Source: Panulirus ornatus (taxonomy: Eukaryota; Arthropoda; Malacostraca; Decapoda; Palinuridae). Taken from it: a stretch of 64,000 bases of DNA. The stretch is taken from the NCBI RefSeq assembly GCF_036320965.1, contig NC_092251.1:2764001-2828000 (forward strand). Reading direction: 5' to 3'. Below are positions 23,790 to 36,769 of the stretch, in pieces (position 1 is the stretch's first letter; each line of letters opens with the position of its first letter). A program made the translations under genes and the position numbers. The notes beneath the pieces were generated by a model. The model made no database searches. It was not told the DNA's origin and saw nothing but the letters and a program-made list of their open reading frames with translations.

Positions 23790-25110
23790 CTCACAAGATT
23801 CGGACAAGCACTTCATCCGGTATGAACTGGTTCGTCATCGGATTCGGATGCGGTCGATAATGAGAAACAGCCTCGGGGAAATGGATTTCCTTTGGTATCA
23901 AAGAGAAACTTTTATGACAATACTGATTTGCTCACGTCTCTCTCTCTCGTATTCTCCAAGGATGGAACCTTGTGTATTGGTTTTAGTCTCTGCTTGCCAT
24001 TAGTACAGAGAGAAAACTAGAATATATTTATTTCTTGATTTCGAAGCAATCCTCACTCTGAGACATTGTCATTTATTGAAGGGAACTTCTCCTCTCTCAA
24101 GTATTATTCACCAGGTCAGTTGAAGGTCTTGGTGATATTTTCATGGCGTCATGAAAAATGAATGAAATCTCCTGTGTAATCTGTTGTTTTTTTCAAGAGA
24201 ATTTCAGTACACACTTTGTCTCAGTAAGATCCTCACAACTATGTCTTACCAATACACTGCTTTCATACTATCTCCACACGACAGTCTCCAATCACCTCCT
24301 CTTCAAGCACCACAGTTCACGGCTGTTATGAACAGGCCAGTCAGAAAATCAACTGTAAAAGCAACAATACTTCAAGTTGATAAAGAGGAAGACTCATCCC
24401 ATTTTCCCTTCATTATCATCAAATAATCTTTTCTGTTGTTCTCGAAGCAAGAATTTCAAGATTAAGAATTGAGACTTATGACGGTGTCTTAAGGCTTATA
24501 AAATCTAACCTCTTTAAAAAATGAGGACAGTCTTTAACAACTTGATTAAGCGATAAGATGGTAAAACTATATTCAAAATAGGTGATTTCAACTGCACTGT
24601 TGGCTCTAAAAACGAAAAAGGTTCAGATCCCCCGATCTTGTTACTGAAATTCGAAATAAATTAGTAATATATGACTCTGAAAGATATTATCTCTCGCCTG
24701 ATATATTAACACTATAATCTACAACTTAACATTATAGCCTTCGAACACAAAGTACAGCTCACAAAATCATCTGTAAAATGTAAAATGAAAAAAAAAATCA
24801 GGAATCAGATATCGTTTTATTTACCTTTCTTTTTCAGTTGATTCAAACCAAACTTTCCACCACCATCATAATTACTGCCATAATCATTTCTACATTACTA
24901 TCTTCTCGACCCGATTCTAATCTACTAGCATTTCGTTTCCTCAATGTCTGGTTTTCCCACTCAAAGTGGCCTGAGTTTCACTAGACGCTTCACACTTCCT
25001 TCTCCAGACCCCACCTTAATTCCCTCATAGAATATCCTTTGTAGCATTTGCATTCTAGAAATTCATTATTCTATCTCGCGATCTGAGTCCCTTCTCCTAA
25101 ACTCACCCAC
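23790..25110. other. Repeat-poor unannotated block
   Basis: Complex sequence without long microsatellites. The open frame at 24184-24426 has no recognisable domain. Confidence 0.55.
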
Positions 25111-25111
25111 G

Positions 25112-25255
25112 TCATTCCCTCGAGTTATACATCTCTAAGAAAGCTCCCCCATCTCATCCTCTCACGATATACAACTTCACATCTTATCCCTTCCAGTTAT
25201 GCATCTCTCTGTAAGCTCCATTTATCTTGACCCATCAATGTACACTACTCCACGT
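25112..25255. repeat. 72-bp diverged tandem duplication
   Basis: Copy 1 from 25112 and copy 2 from 25184 align with matching GTTATACATCTCT / GTTATGCATCTCT, AAGCTCC and ATATACAACTTCAC / ATGTACACTACTCCAC blocks. Identity is about 65% by eye. Confidence 0.55.
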
Positions 25256-25259
25256 AAAC

Positions 25260-26050
25260 CCCACTATTTCAACACCTCTGCTGCGTCTTCCTTGCAACGT
25301 GGCTGTACAAAGGTCAGCCTTAAATAACATCCAGACATGAACCCAGACTGAAATGACCGCATCTCTCAGGTCATAATTCGTTACGTTTATTGCCTCCAAG
25401 CGTCCATGAGTCTCTCACTCCCCAGAAACTGTCGAAACATTTACTCTCAAGATCGACGGAATGCAGCACACAGCGAAGCAGTCACCTATAAAAGACCGAG
25501 CGTTTCGTTCATATGTTAATGTGGTCAAACGCCTCCCACTGCGTGTTCCTTATTCAATATACAAGGAAATTCAACATGAAACAAGTGTTTAAAGAAATGC
25601 TAATGCATCTGATGCTCTAACTCTCCCCATCCATCGACTACTATTGACTCCAATCCAGTTTCCATGGCGTGGATCACACACGTACGTACATACAGACATG
25701 CTCTACCTTCTGTGGGAATCAATTATGGAGGATGTGGGTCCTCAACCTCGGAGGTTGACCAAAGGGCAGAGCCGCCAAGATCTCCTCTGGCAGACTTGCT
25801 ACCCAGTCATTAAAATCTTCATTAAAGAGTAAGATGAAAAGTTTCAGCGACATTTTTGACTTATTAACTAGATCATCAGTGACAGACTTTAGGAATCTTA
25901 CATGATATTAACTCAAAATAGTACGTGAATTCTATTTTTTTCATAAACATCAAAGCGAATCTTTTATTTTGCAGGTGTGTGTGTGTTCCAAAATATTACA
26001 CAAATCAAGCCTGCCATGACATATCACTCAACCATGTAACACGAAGGAAT
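25260..26050. other. Unannotated stretch
   Basis: Complex sequence; nothing recognised. Confidence 0.5.
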
Positions 26051-26051
26051 A

Positions 26052-26160
26052 CAAACGATTGGGCCCCTTCGAGGCTGTTTGTGATAGTCGAAGATATCTG
26101 AACAGTTTAGTACGGTGGAAGTAAAAAAGGCACACAGTTAATTTATATTTCAAGGATACT
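26052..26160 (+). mobile_element. Dispersed hairpin repeat family, 3' part (copy E)
   Basis: ATTGGGCCCCTTCGAGGCTG followed by TTTGTG aligns with ATTGGGTCCCTAACGAGGCT plus GTTTGTG at 50432 in copy C. Weaker similarity continues ~80 bp (GTACGGTGGAAGTAAAAAAGG versus GTGTGGTACGAAGAAAAACG; the later ATTTCAAGG versus CCCTGAAGA). Only the part beyond the hairpin is present here. Confidence 0.6.
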
Positions 26161-26164
26161 TGTG

Positions 26165-28330
26165 CATAATTGAAGGTTGATGATCTATAATCATTAGTTC
26201 TAACAGAAAATCTGAGGCGTTTTTGATGGATATTAATTAATGATCTTTTTGCTCATGGTAAATTTTAAAACATTAAAGGTTATCATTTTTATCTCCGATG
26301 AAAGCGAATACTTACTTAACCTGCATAGGAACTGGACTAAACCCACATCTCCTCTTTTCAATTTATTTCTTATATTATCTTATTTCTCTTGAGAGATTAG
26401 AGGTAAAAGCTTTCCCTTGTTTTTGTAACCTATATATGCACAGTATTTCGTTCCAGTTATCTCACACTTTTGTATATACCAAATACACTTTATCCTTCAT
26501 GCTAATTCTTACTCTTTATAACGTTTGTAATCCAGGAAAATATTTTCTCTACAATATCCTCATCCTTTTTCCAGTGATCTATCGAAAAAGATGACTAAAT
26601 CTTTGATGTCACAATTCACTTACGTGAGACATCTACAACACATCTTTGTCGTATACCTGACCTCTTCCATCACTTCTTGTTATAAACCTGTCTTAGACAT
26701 GTTCACTCTCCTGGTATTTTCTGGGACAGTTTACTCTAAGTAATCATAAATCTTCAACACTCTACACAGGTTGAGAGAACTTCGCCTTTTTTCTTTTTCT
26801 TCAAATGTATCCCAGATGAAAGTGGTTGGTTTACCCAAATGGCTGAACATCCAAAAAAAAAAAAAGTCAGTAAAAGCTCTTCCAACTGGCCAGTGCTTCT
26901 AAGATATTCCTCTTTGTGTTACAGGTGGACAGAGAAAAACCGGTGAGACTTTTATCGAAGTCAAAAGACATTTCTCTTTCAGGTCACGAAATACGATGAA
27001 CTTTCACCCAAGGTTAACACTGTGCTTAAGATGGTCACTAATGATAATCTCCTTCGTGGTTATTTCCCATGATCCTCTACTACGTTAAAGTGCCACTAAC
27101 AAGGTGATTAACCTTCGTTACCTGAGGGATAATTAAATGCAACGAAGTTTTAATCAGGCCAGAAAATTTCCCCTTTCCCCTCACCTATTGTTATGGGTTT
27201 GCGTGGTCTACAGTCATGCACGTTAATGGAATCTAATGACTCCGTGTACGTCGACTTAAAGGATTATGTCCCTCTAAATTGTGTCTAAGATGGAGGTTCA
27301 TAAGTGCCTTATAAACAGATAATTCCTCATATGGAGACTCGTCGCTGGTCTGTAAAAATATTGGTTCACAAGGATGTTGGTTTTGCGTCTGCCATGAGTA
27401 AATAAAATTAGTAATATACTGACGCAAATTTCACCGTTATACAGTTATTATAATAAATTCTATGATCATCATCTTCACTATCATTATCATCATTGCTATT
27501 TTTCATTTCATATGGGACATAACCCATATTCCTAAGGACTGGGTCATTCATTTCAAACCCTATACATTTGCAGCTTTACATTGCTATTTACGCTACTGCT
27601 TAGTCATTACATTGTTCTGACGTGAGTCTGGTAGCTACATAAGTATACTGTCAATAACATCAAACTTCATACAAGAACTACGACCTGAGGACACGACCCG
27701 TCGCAGTTTTACCAAAAGTTCTTTACTTTACCCCAGAACTACGACGAACTGACCAAGAAATGAAAACGCAGAAGATCTGGGTATAAGAAAAGCAGATAGG
27801 TCTAGCATAGCTCTATGTTCTTCCAAACAGAGAGGTTTATGACAAGTTAAATTCCATCCCGAAGGGAAGGACTCAAGTTCCCCGCCTTAGTGCTCATCCC
27901 TCTGTTAACATATCTGATCCTGGCGAAGTCTTGATATGTGTGAACCAACTCATCCCAGGTGCCAATACTACTGGATCTGATTTACAACATTTCTCACTCA
28001 TCACATAACAGTACGGTCCTGTGATCTCCCCACAGTTTCTACAGCCACGAACACGTTCGCTGAACAAATAACAGAATACTTTCTCCCTAAATTCCTCCCA
28101 CGGACTATCTACGATTAAAAAGTGAGTTCATTAATATTTTCTGTAGCACTTGGGACTGACAAACTCTTGGCATCATTAGATGTAGAAAAGTTTGCTCACT
28201 AACAGCCTTACATTACCAGGCAGGAACATCCTTAGCCTCACCGAGCGAACTTTGTTTCCATCCTACGAGACAACCTCTGCTCCCGGACACAACGAGAACA
28301 CTGCAAGAAGTGCACCCCATCTGCTCGTGT
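26165..28330. other. Repeat-poor unannotated block
   Basis: Over 2 kb without long microsatellites. AT-rich at 26170-26600, then mixed. Open frames on both strands (for example 26298-26594) show no domain. A-run at 26852-26864. Confidence 0.55.

Positions 28331-28396
<66 letters not shown>
28331..28396. repeat. (TA)n microsatellite
   Basis: TA array of about 65 bp. Confidence 0.98.
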
Positions 28397-28398
<2 letters not shown>

Positions 28399-28640
28399 TA
28401 AAGAGATACTACAGAGCGATGATGCGATGCAGATATACATAGAGGACGCGCATTGGAGCCCATTAGAGTCATGATAGAGTGTCTCATCAAATTGCATTAA
28501 ACTGCATTCAGCTTGATTGGTTGTTGGGTTTCCGGGATTGTGTAGCGGGAGTAATGTGGGTCAGTCGTAACCTGACATTTTGTGGTGCTTTGGTTTGACC
28601 CTACTATGACACTGCGTTGGTTCCGAAATGGAACGGTGGA

Positions 28641-28642
28641 TA

Positions 28643-28722
<80 letters not shown>
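28641..28722. repeat. (TA)n microsatellite
   Basis: TA array of about 82 bp with one TG interruption near 28648. Confidence 0.98.
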
Positions 28723-28724
<2 letters not shown>

Positions 28725-30582
28725 CTCTCTTTTGTCTTAGGTCTTTTATTTTTTTTTGTTTTCTCTCTCCTGTACCTCATCTCAGTCTTAACTCTCGATT
28801 TCTATAAGCCAAATTTCTTCCCGCGTCTTTTCGCCATTTCTGCCTCCCTTCACTTTCGTTTTCCCCTCACAGTCTTAAGATATATACATCACTCCTGAAG
28901 GCCTTCCTTGTAACAAAAATGTACAGGTGAGAGTCACTGCCAAGGAATGTGACCTAAATGAAACACATGTGTTTGTTTAACACTTTCCTCTGCATTGCTA
29001 CTCACAAGGTGTATGAAAATAGCTCCGAGATTCTAAACACTTTATGCATCAGTCATTAATCTGTCTATTGCTTAATGCTGTCTCGGGTTACGTACATAAC
29101 CTATCATTGCTCCAGCGCTTACATGGAACCCCAGTAAAGCAGCATTAAATGGCAAATGTTAACATTTATTCTTTTCTCCAAAAGAGTTTGTGGCAACATA
29201 AATATACGACAAGCACATTTTCAAAGCTTTTTCCGAAAAGAATTTCGTACGTTACCTGCCAGATATAAACCTTGCTGTGTAATATAGTGTAGGTATGTAG
29301 CTATAACATGGATCACCCCTCCCACAGGTACAGATATTAAAGAACTGTTGTGATATCTTTTGGCTACTGTTATGATAACCTCAGTGGCCATAGTTTTATC
29401 ACATATTAAACAGTTAAAATGAAAATGTATTGGAACATTGCTATCAGCAAAAGAAGCATCAATTTATATACAGAGAAACACTGATGATTCTTATACTTTA
29501 TGACAACAAAATGTACATCAGATGGCAAAATTATTCCAAATCAAAGAATGATATCACAAAAATAGAACACAAGTGATTGTCTCTCAAACTAACCCGGAGA
29601 AAACATTATGTCGTATAGTTAGTTGCATTTTGAAAGCCACTGATGAATAATCAAGTCATAATGGGGGTAAAAATGTTATTTCACAATCATAGAGCTTCGT
29701 TAAATGGGGCTGCACTCCACGCAGGAGCAGGGAAATGATGAACCTTCCTCTCCGTCCACAGACGAAGATACAGCTACAATGAAAACGACATCTTTGTTCA
29801 CATTCTAATCCACTGGTCACACCAATAAGGTGAGTTCGTAAGTAGGTGGACAGAAAGATATATAGGTAATTAGAGAAAAAGTTAAACAGGCAATTAAGAG
29901 CAACATCACACAGTTATTAGCAAACAAGTAGATGGGAGAATGATTGAATACGTGTATGGGAAGACTTGTATGTAATAAGGAGATATGTCAAGAGGTAATG
30001 AGGCAGGAAAGTGAATAGAAAATAGGTAAAGACTCACATGGGCAATAAAGTAACTGAATAAGTAAGAATGCAAGGAGGCACGCAGGCAGATAATGGGATA
30101 AGAGATTGTCCTCTATGACTTACAATGAAGTGTGAGTTTTGCTTAAAACGTCAAGAAAGAATGCCCCAAAAATCAAGCACTGAAGATGAAGAAATACCAA
30201 CCTCATACTTTCCCTGGTGTGGAGTAGAATTTTTTCCCCCTGTGCTCAACTGAGAAAATAATTACCCAGTTAAAATCACTTTAGCATGATATAATGATAG
30301 AGTGTAGAATTACCTCCATTGCATTTCAGGCCACATTATGCTGATGTGTGTTGGAGTGTGCAATAAATCACTTGCTTTTCATGAGATAGCGAGCGGGAGC
30401 GGTGTCTCTGTGTTCTAGAGGCAAGAGGCGGTAAATTAGGCATGATATATTGTACTCGTAATTTAAAGGCTTTTCTATTAAGATATTCATGCATTGTCTG
30501 GCAGAAGGAGGAGGTGGGTCTCTGATGTGAAGGACTATCACGATGGTCTGCGATAAAGTGGTTTTCTACTCGCTCTTTTCTT

Positions 30583-30585
<3 letters not shown>
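28725..30585. other. Unannotated block
   Basis: Complex sequence. At 29830-30080 it becomes C-poor and purine-rich with repeated GTAG, GTAA and GGCAA words, perhaps a decayed tetranucleotide array. No gene seen. Confidence 0.5.
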
Positions 30586-30615
<30 letters not shown>

Positions 30616-30620
30616 TTCCC
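30586..30620. repeat. (CT)n
   Basis: CT run of about 25 bp in a wider T/C tract. Confidence 0.95.
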
Positions 30621-30653
30621 CTTCTTCGTTTAACCTTATCTCGTCTACTATTC

Positions 30654-30654
<1 letters not shown>

Positions 30655-30691
<37 letters not shown>
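30655..30691. repeat. (TG)n microsatellite
   Basis: Pure TG array of about 37 bp. Confidence 0.98.
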
Positions 30692-30693
<2 letters not shown>

Positions 30694-30694
30694 C

Positions 30695-31860
30695 GTTGCT
30701 GCTGAATTATATATCTGTGTGTAGTAATGAAATGTCAGCAAAATGTCTGAGAATCGGTAATGTGAATTACTCAGAATTCTGAGATAGACCTAAATAGCAA
30801 ACACAACTTGATCTGTCAGATATACAACATTCTGTACATAAAATAATGCATATCACATCATAAACATCGACGCAATTTCTAATTCTCCCAACAAAATAGG
30901 CAAGAAAACTTTAAATAGGTTACAGTAAAGTAAGTACACACAATACAGAATCGGGTATCGAAACCATCCCTGTGTTTACGAGGAAGAAGGATTTCCTATT
31001 ACGTGTCTTAGGCTCCAATTACCCTATTTCCCCCATCCCCATTAAACTCTTGATTAAAAACTGAAACGCACTGAGCATTTGACAGGTATGCAAATTAGTT
31101 TGCGATACGTCACACGTCCTCCTCACCACCACAATATTATCAAGCCTTGTGTTCAAGAGAGTGTTATCCAACCTTGGTGCTCCCAGATTAGATAGCAATT
31201 CCCGTAATGTCTACACCGATAGTATACCCTACGATCAATCACTTACACATGAATATCATGCGTGTGAGTGATGGTATAGTTAAACCATCTCCCGGCTCTG
31301 AATGGCCCATCTGTGGTTCTGGACCCTCTCTTTATCTGCCCTTTATGACGCCATCAAGGTAATTACAAGCATCAGCGGTTTGGCCTGGCCAGCCTACCTC
31401 CAGCCTGGTGAGGTTACGCGCCATTCATCGTCTGTTGGCAACGCATGTGATGGATGCCTGTTTATATGACCCTATAATTTCACGCAGCTCCGAATTATAG
31501 CTGCAATAACAATGATAATAATTATTAGCCAGTGTATAGGACTACGATAATCTTGTTAGCCAATCTTAACTCTCCTACTAATGCTTCCCATTATTTTTTT
31601 TTTCATCGAAAAAAATTCTTTTAATATTTCTTCTTTCCTCGTGAGATGTATGACTATAAACATGATTCGTAATAGTAACTGAAACGTTACATCCTACGCC
31701 ATGCTTGCTAAAGGCACATTTCTTCCAAGAGAGAAATAAGATCAATATTTACCTTCATTATAAGCCTTCGTATATATAGATGACATCAAGATCAACCCAA
31801 TATTAATCAGAACTTTCTTTCACTATTGGCATTCGCCTGCGAGATTATGTGAGCTAAGGT
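30695..31860. other. Unannotated block
   Basis: Complex AT-rich sequence with a T-run near 31594. Nothing recognised. Confidence 0.5.
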
Positions 31861-31864
31861 GATA

Positions 31865-31967
31865 TATACTAGTGTGTGTATATGTAAGTGGAAGTGTTTA
31901 AATTCAGCTATTTGTATATGGACCCATATATAAATGTACATATTTGTATATGATTGCATCAATGTGA

Positions 31968-32003
<36 letters not shown>

Positions 32004-32150
32004 TCATATCACTAATGTACATCAATGAATATATGTTTTTGTCCTTATATGTCTTTCATGACTACATATGTAAGTATGTGACCACCAGTATATGTATATA
32101 CGAGTGTATAAACATGAATATACATATACGAACATATGTACTGAAAACCT
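31865..32150. repeat. Decayed TATG/TACA tract with (TG)n core
   Basis: A pure TG array at 31969-32000 lies within ~290 bp of degenerate TATG, TACA and GTATATAT words. Confidence 0.75.
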
Positions 32151-32214
32151 CGAGGAAAAAATTCAGTAAATACTACATCACGCGCATTATGTATGTATGT
32201 CAATATGTGGGTGA

Positions 32215-32443
32215 TATATGTAGCTGGTGGATGGCAGACACTCATCTCAGACAAAGCCTCCTTTATTAAATCCAAAATGACAAGCGCTGGTTGGGCGGTG
32301 AGAAGTCTCTGGGGAAACTTTAATGGTAGACACAGCATCATGTTGGCTAATATGTCCGGATGATCTATTTCAGGATGATAACTGACCCAGTATATCTTAG
32401 GAAGGAGGGTTCTGGTAATACATACTGGCCACTCAGTCTTCAA
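32215..32443 (-). CDS. Protein-like open frame, unknown
   Basis: A minus-strand frame (open from 32443 and running on into decayed simple repeat below 32215) reads KTEWPVCITRTLLPKIYW, then VSYHPEIDHPDILANMM and PALVILDLIKEALSEM. Composition and codon use are not those of simple sequence. I recognise no domain. It opens on TTG, so if real it is an internal exon; no strong splice acceptor stands out. Chance is the leading explanation. Confidence 0.15.
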
Positions 32444-32693
32444 GGAAACTCATCACAGTTTCGTGGGAGAAACATTAATCGTAAGATCGAGCAACATCAG
32501 ATTTGATATTGACTCAGAGCAGCGGTATGACATCACGTGTTTCTGTGGGTCCAACAAGAGTAGAATTATCTTTGACGATCACTGAGAGGAACTTGATCAT
32601 TTCGATCAAGGAAACAGGATCGCTCATCCGAATTCGGGTAGAATGAGACAGTGGAATCTGAATGTTTTTATATCAACGGCTTTAGAATCATGC

Positions 32694-32694
<1 letters not shown>

Positions 32695-32761
<67 letters not shown>

Positions 32762-32793
32762 CATACATACATACATACATATATACATATATA
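32695..32793. repeat. (CT)n-(CATA)n-(TA)n compound microsatellite
   Basis: CT array to 32758, then about five CATA units, then a short TA/CATA tail. Confidence 0.98.
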
Positions 32794-32944
32794 TCTCTCT
32801 TACACCGGTGGTAATTATAGCTGGCGGTGAAAAGCAAGAGGTAATGCATCTCCCGGAGCACCGCTTACATACATTACGCTGGCAATAACAGTCATATCCC
32901 GAGGGAACGAATGGCAACAACATCTCGCTGCTCTACGATCTTGC

Positions 32945-32984
32945 TCTCCCCCTTCCCTTCCCTTCCCTTCCCTTCCCTTCCCTC
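32945..32984. repeat. (CCCTT)n pentamer array
   Basis: Six CCCTT units in a C/T-rich stretch that continues to about 33030. Confidence 0.95.
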
Positions 32985-33194
32985 CCCACTCCTCCTCTCC
33001 CCCTCCCCAACCACCTCCCTCTCCTCCCCTCGGCCCCACAAACACCCACACACCCAGGATGAAGACATATGTCAGCTCACCGCTTGTAATCAGCAACGAT
33101 TTGAGCCACACATGAATGTTGCCTTATCACGTACGTGTATTGTGAAGTAGATAAATGTTACCAGACACCACCTGCAGAAGGTTATACCTCCAGT

Positions 33195-33375
33195 GGAAAA
33201 AAAAAAAAATGTCACCTTCGGCGAGCCATTATTATCGTTTTTTGACGAGAGGAAGTAAAATAATGTCAAGGATCTCCTCGCTCTAAAGGAGTCCCTCTTT
33301 CTCTACTACTGCGTGGAGCGCAGCCTTGAAGCTGCAGGAGCCCTATAGAAGGGGTCCTGGGGCTGTATAGCAACA
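33195..33375 (-). mobile_element. Dispersed hairpin repeat family, copy B
   Basis: On the minus strand: CCCCAGGACCCC, GGGCTCCTGCAGCTTCAAGG, CTGCGCTCCACGCAGTAGTAG, GACTCCTTTAGAGCGAG and CTCGCCGAAGGTGAC, in the same order as copies A and C. An A-run at 33197-33209 replaces the family's GAAAAGTCAC start. The central hairpin is largely lost. No coding capacity. Confidence 0.7.
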
Positions 33376-33540
33376 TTTATAGGTGGATAGACAGATAGAC
33401 ACATACGAAACAAGTACATTATACTCGGATGATTATGATGAATTATACAACAAGATCTTACGTCATAGGAGGATAATAAGATCAAAATTATTCTCTCGAT
33501 ATCTAATCTACTTATCACTTACCCAACCCAGAAAAATTTA

Positions 33541-33600
33541 AGTGGCACTTTCAGTGCTATATTGATTGCTATGTTAAGTGCTACATTAAGAGTGATATGA
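33541..33600. repeat. 12-bp tandem repeat, 5 copies
   Basis: Exact 12-bp register at 33541, 33553, 33565, 33577 and 33589 with consensus AGTGCTATATTA. Terminal copies are the most diverged. Confidence 0.8.
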
Positions 33601-33604
33601 CTCA

Positions 33605-34320
33605 TTAATCACACTAATATTTCATAAAAAAAGATAATTCAAGCGTGATTATATAAAGAAGGGAAGAAGTCGATTTGAAAGAGAATAAGATATGTGAACC
33701 AATATATACTGTTATTCATACAAGAGTAATTAAGTTCCTTTAATGTCTGTTCATCAGCTAATTATCGGAATCATGTGTACAGAACATGTTAATCTTTCCG
33801 TAATGCTCTCTGAACATATTCGTCCCCGAATGTCTATTTGATGGGAAGATGAGATGAACCATGTAAACACCGGCCTTCTGTATGTCTGAACCGGCGTTTC
33901 TGTGTATTCATATATGACGCAGAACCTCCCGCTTCCCCTAAGAAAAAAAAAATATCCCAAGTTTGTATGATTAGGGTGATGGATGAAGGAATATAAAGGA
34001 ATTCAAACAGCAAAACCAATGGACCTTATCTACACATACGTAACGTGATATTAGTTTAACAAATGACCATTCCATCTCATTCATTATAACATTTTATTGT
34101 ATCACGTCTTCTCTGCACGTCTTCAACCGAAAGTTCTTCCTCTCTGTGTTTCTTTCACCTTTCACTCATATTAGCCTCGCCACACACTGACCCTCCTCTT
34201 CCTCCTCCTATACCTGGATTGACCTCTCAGGTTTGGATGTAAAACAAAAGACCGTGTGAATGTGATCAGGTGACGTTACCAGAAATACATTTAAATATCA
34301 GGCTTTCTCGACACAGAAAT
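33605..34320. other. Unannotated stretch
   Basis: AT-rich complex sequence; nothing recognised. Confidence 0.5.
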
Positions 34321-34322
34321 TG

Positions 34323-34326
<4 letters not shown>

Positions 34327-34375
<49 letters not shown>
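34327..34375. repeat. (AC)n microsatellite
   Basis: Pure AC array of about 49 bp. Confidence 0.98.
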
Positions 34376-34378
<3 letters not shown>

Positions 34379-34379
34379 C

Positions 34380-34920
34380 TATATGAGTAACACCTGGACC
34401 TTTTTGCACAAAGCAAATTATACAAAATAATTATCCAATTATCACTGCAGGGGCACAGAGGTTTATCTTTAGGGCATTTAGCATGCCGGACACATCAATT
34501 GCTATGCACAACTAATATGAATTAGACATGTACATGTAAGGCCGTAATTCTTATAATGACAGGTAAAACTGTTTCTACACACGACATGTGAAGATTAAGC
34601 TTTAAATGCGTTATTTCAATCATGTACGTAATACTTAGTACGCTGATGCCAACAACTGCGACAGAAAACATAGGGAAATAGCGAACGCTGTGCTATGAGT
34701 ATCTTCATTTTGAATGCACCTTCAGAGAGAGGATTTCTTAATCAAACCTTTCGTTACTTGAAGGCATTTATCATACTTCTTTCCTTGGTGTTGTAAGTTG
34801 TTTCCAAGAAACATTACTATTACTCTGCTTTACCTTAATGTGTGCTTTTATGCAGTATATTATGAAGCAAATTATTGTAGTATTTACCTAGAAAGGTGCA
34901 TCATCTTAAGTAACCAAGAG
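34380..34920. other. Unannotated stretch
   Basis: Complex sequence; nothing recognised. Confidence 0.5.
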
Positions 34921-34922
34921 GG

Positions 34923-34931
34923 AGTGAGTGA

Positions 34932-35001
<70 letters not shown>
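34923..35001. repeat. (GAGT)n-(GT)n compound microsatellite
   Basis: Three to four GAGT units pass into a 65-bp pure GT array. Confidence 0.98.
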
Positions 35002-35003
<2 letters not shown>

Positions 35004-35004
35004 T

Positions 35005-35691
35005 CTTGGAGCAATTAGAGCCTCGAGATGACAAAAAGAAAATAAATAAAAAGGCAAGCATTGCAGACAAAATTTCCCAGTGTTGGCGCCACACACCGTC
35101 GGGCAACACAACTAAAGAGAACATAGTTATCTTTATTTCTTGTCACCTTGACTGTCACATATTACTTCTGACGTCACACGAAGTTTGTAGAAATTGTGTT
35201 TTCCTGACATATCATCTTTTGTGACAACTCTTCCCGAAGTCGCCAGGACACCGTGTCAATTGAACCGTCAGATGTCTTGATATGTATAAACTTTCACCAA
35301 CTGTGTTGTCTAATAAACAGATACATAACCCACACACGAGAAGAATCAAAACAATTTTGAAGGATACATACCCCCTGCGTACGGGACTTATGTTAAGGGG
35401 TCTCTGTTGACGATGTGGCGGTATAACAATCAAATCTAGACCTTTGGCAACCTTCGGTGACCCTGATGTTTGACGGACACCCTTATGTAACTCGTCTCTT
35501 TAGATCTTAATGCAATTATACGTCACCTTAATATTTACCTTTTAGATTCCCTCAGAGTCAACTAGTTTCGTCCTCCTTCCTTGCCAGCAGCCTGGCAGAC
35601 GATCTTACAGTGGGCATGGGTAGTTCAAGACAAGAGACGGACTGGCTCCCTGCGCGAAGCTACGTCAAAGCGAAAGCTATTTTTCCTTTCT

Positions 35692-35695
<4 letters not shown>
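35005..35695. other. Unannotated stretch
   Basis: Complex sequence; open frames on both strands lack recognisable domains. Confidence 0.5.

Positions 35696-35696
<1 letters not shown>

Positions 35697-35731
<35 letters not shown>
35697..35731. repeat. (GT)n microsatellite
   Basis: Pure GT array of about 35 bp. Confidence 0.98.
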
Positions 35732-35732
<1 letters not shown>

Positions 35733-35734
35733 CA

Positions 35735-36625
35735 AAGGGACCACTCCAGCTTTTACCTTGGATTGGCAGAGACAGGATAAAAAGCACTACAGATAGCAGT
35801 AAAGCCTCCGATTGCTCTGCGAGGTATAGCAGTTGATGAAATCCTGGACACAGATATCGAAGGACCGTATAGCCACGTTCGTCTCCCCTTGAGGATGTCT
35901 AGAATTGAGAGAAGAGTGAACGTCGTAATAGACACGGGGTCCAAAGAGCACTGCTATTCAAAGGTACTTGGATTAGATGCGATTTTGGGTAGACGAGGAT
36001 ACACCAAGATTCCCAATAAAAAGTTCTCGTCAACAACTAAACCGTTGATACAAACCTTGAACCTCAACGTCAAAATGTGTGTATTGGTAAGAACTATAAT
36101 GTTCAGATCCGCCCGTCACGTACCATTATCATTAGCTAAGTCTCTTCAATTCTCAAGTCTTGACTGATAAAAAAACAAAATGATATCATGACTTCTCCAT
36201 GTATTCGTGACGTGTGATCTACTTTTTTGTGTTCATGAGTAATCTTCTCTACAATGATATTGATTCCCGATGATGAACTGCCACGTCTCTTGATGAGCTG
36301 TGTGGTTGGAGGAGGGATTTTCTCTTTTTCTTCACACGGATAGTGACTCTTCTCATATGAATGGCTCTTACCTGCATTCAGACTATGAGTCAGATTATTC
36401 CTCTAAGTCACAATAGATACATATGTAACGATGGCTCGACTGTATCTGTAGATAGATGTATCTGGCCACAGACTCTTACGAGTCTATTTCAATTAGTTTT
36501 CTTGCTGTTTTGTGCCTTTGCTTCATTTCTGCTGGCCTTCAAGTTGATGACCATGCCACAGGAAGGCAATTATTAGCACAAAGATCTTTCCCTTATTCCT
36601 AGGAATCAAGTGATCTGGCGATAGA
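35735..36625. other. Unannotated stretch
   Basis: Complex sequence. Open frames at 35889-36167 and 36361-36576 (the latter with a hydrophobic segment SLFQLVFLLFCAFASFLLAF) match no family I know and have no clear exon boundaries. Confidence 0.45.
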
Positions 36626-36629
36626 TAAT

Positions 36630-36769
36630 CAGGAACCGATTCTCAGGAACGGATTCACAGGAACAAAATTGCAGGAACAGAATTTCAGACACAGATTCTT
36701 ACGAATGGATTCTCGGGGAAGGAGACTCAGGAACACTGTCACAGGAACGGATTCTCGAACCGTAATTTC
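36630..36769. repeat. 14-bp tandem repeat, 10 copies in strict register
   Basis: Ten 14-bp units begin at 36630 and follow every 14 bases without a single indel. The consensus is CAGGAACGGATTCT; divergence is substitution only. Copies 1, 2 and 9 are closest to consensus; 6, 7 and 10 the most diverged. Confidence 0.88.
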
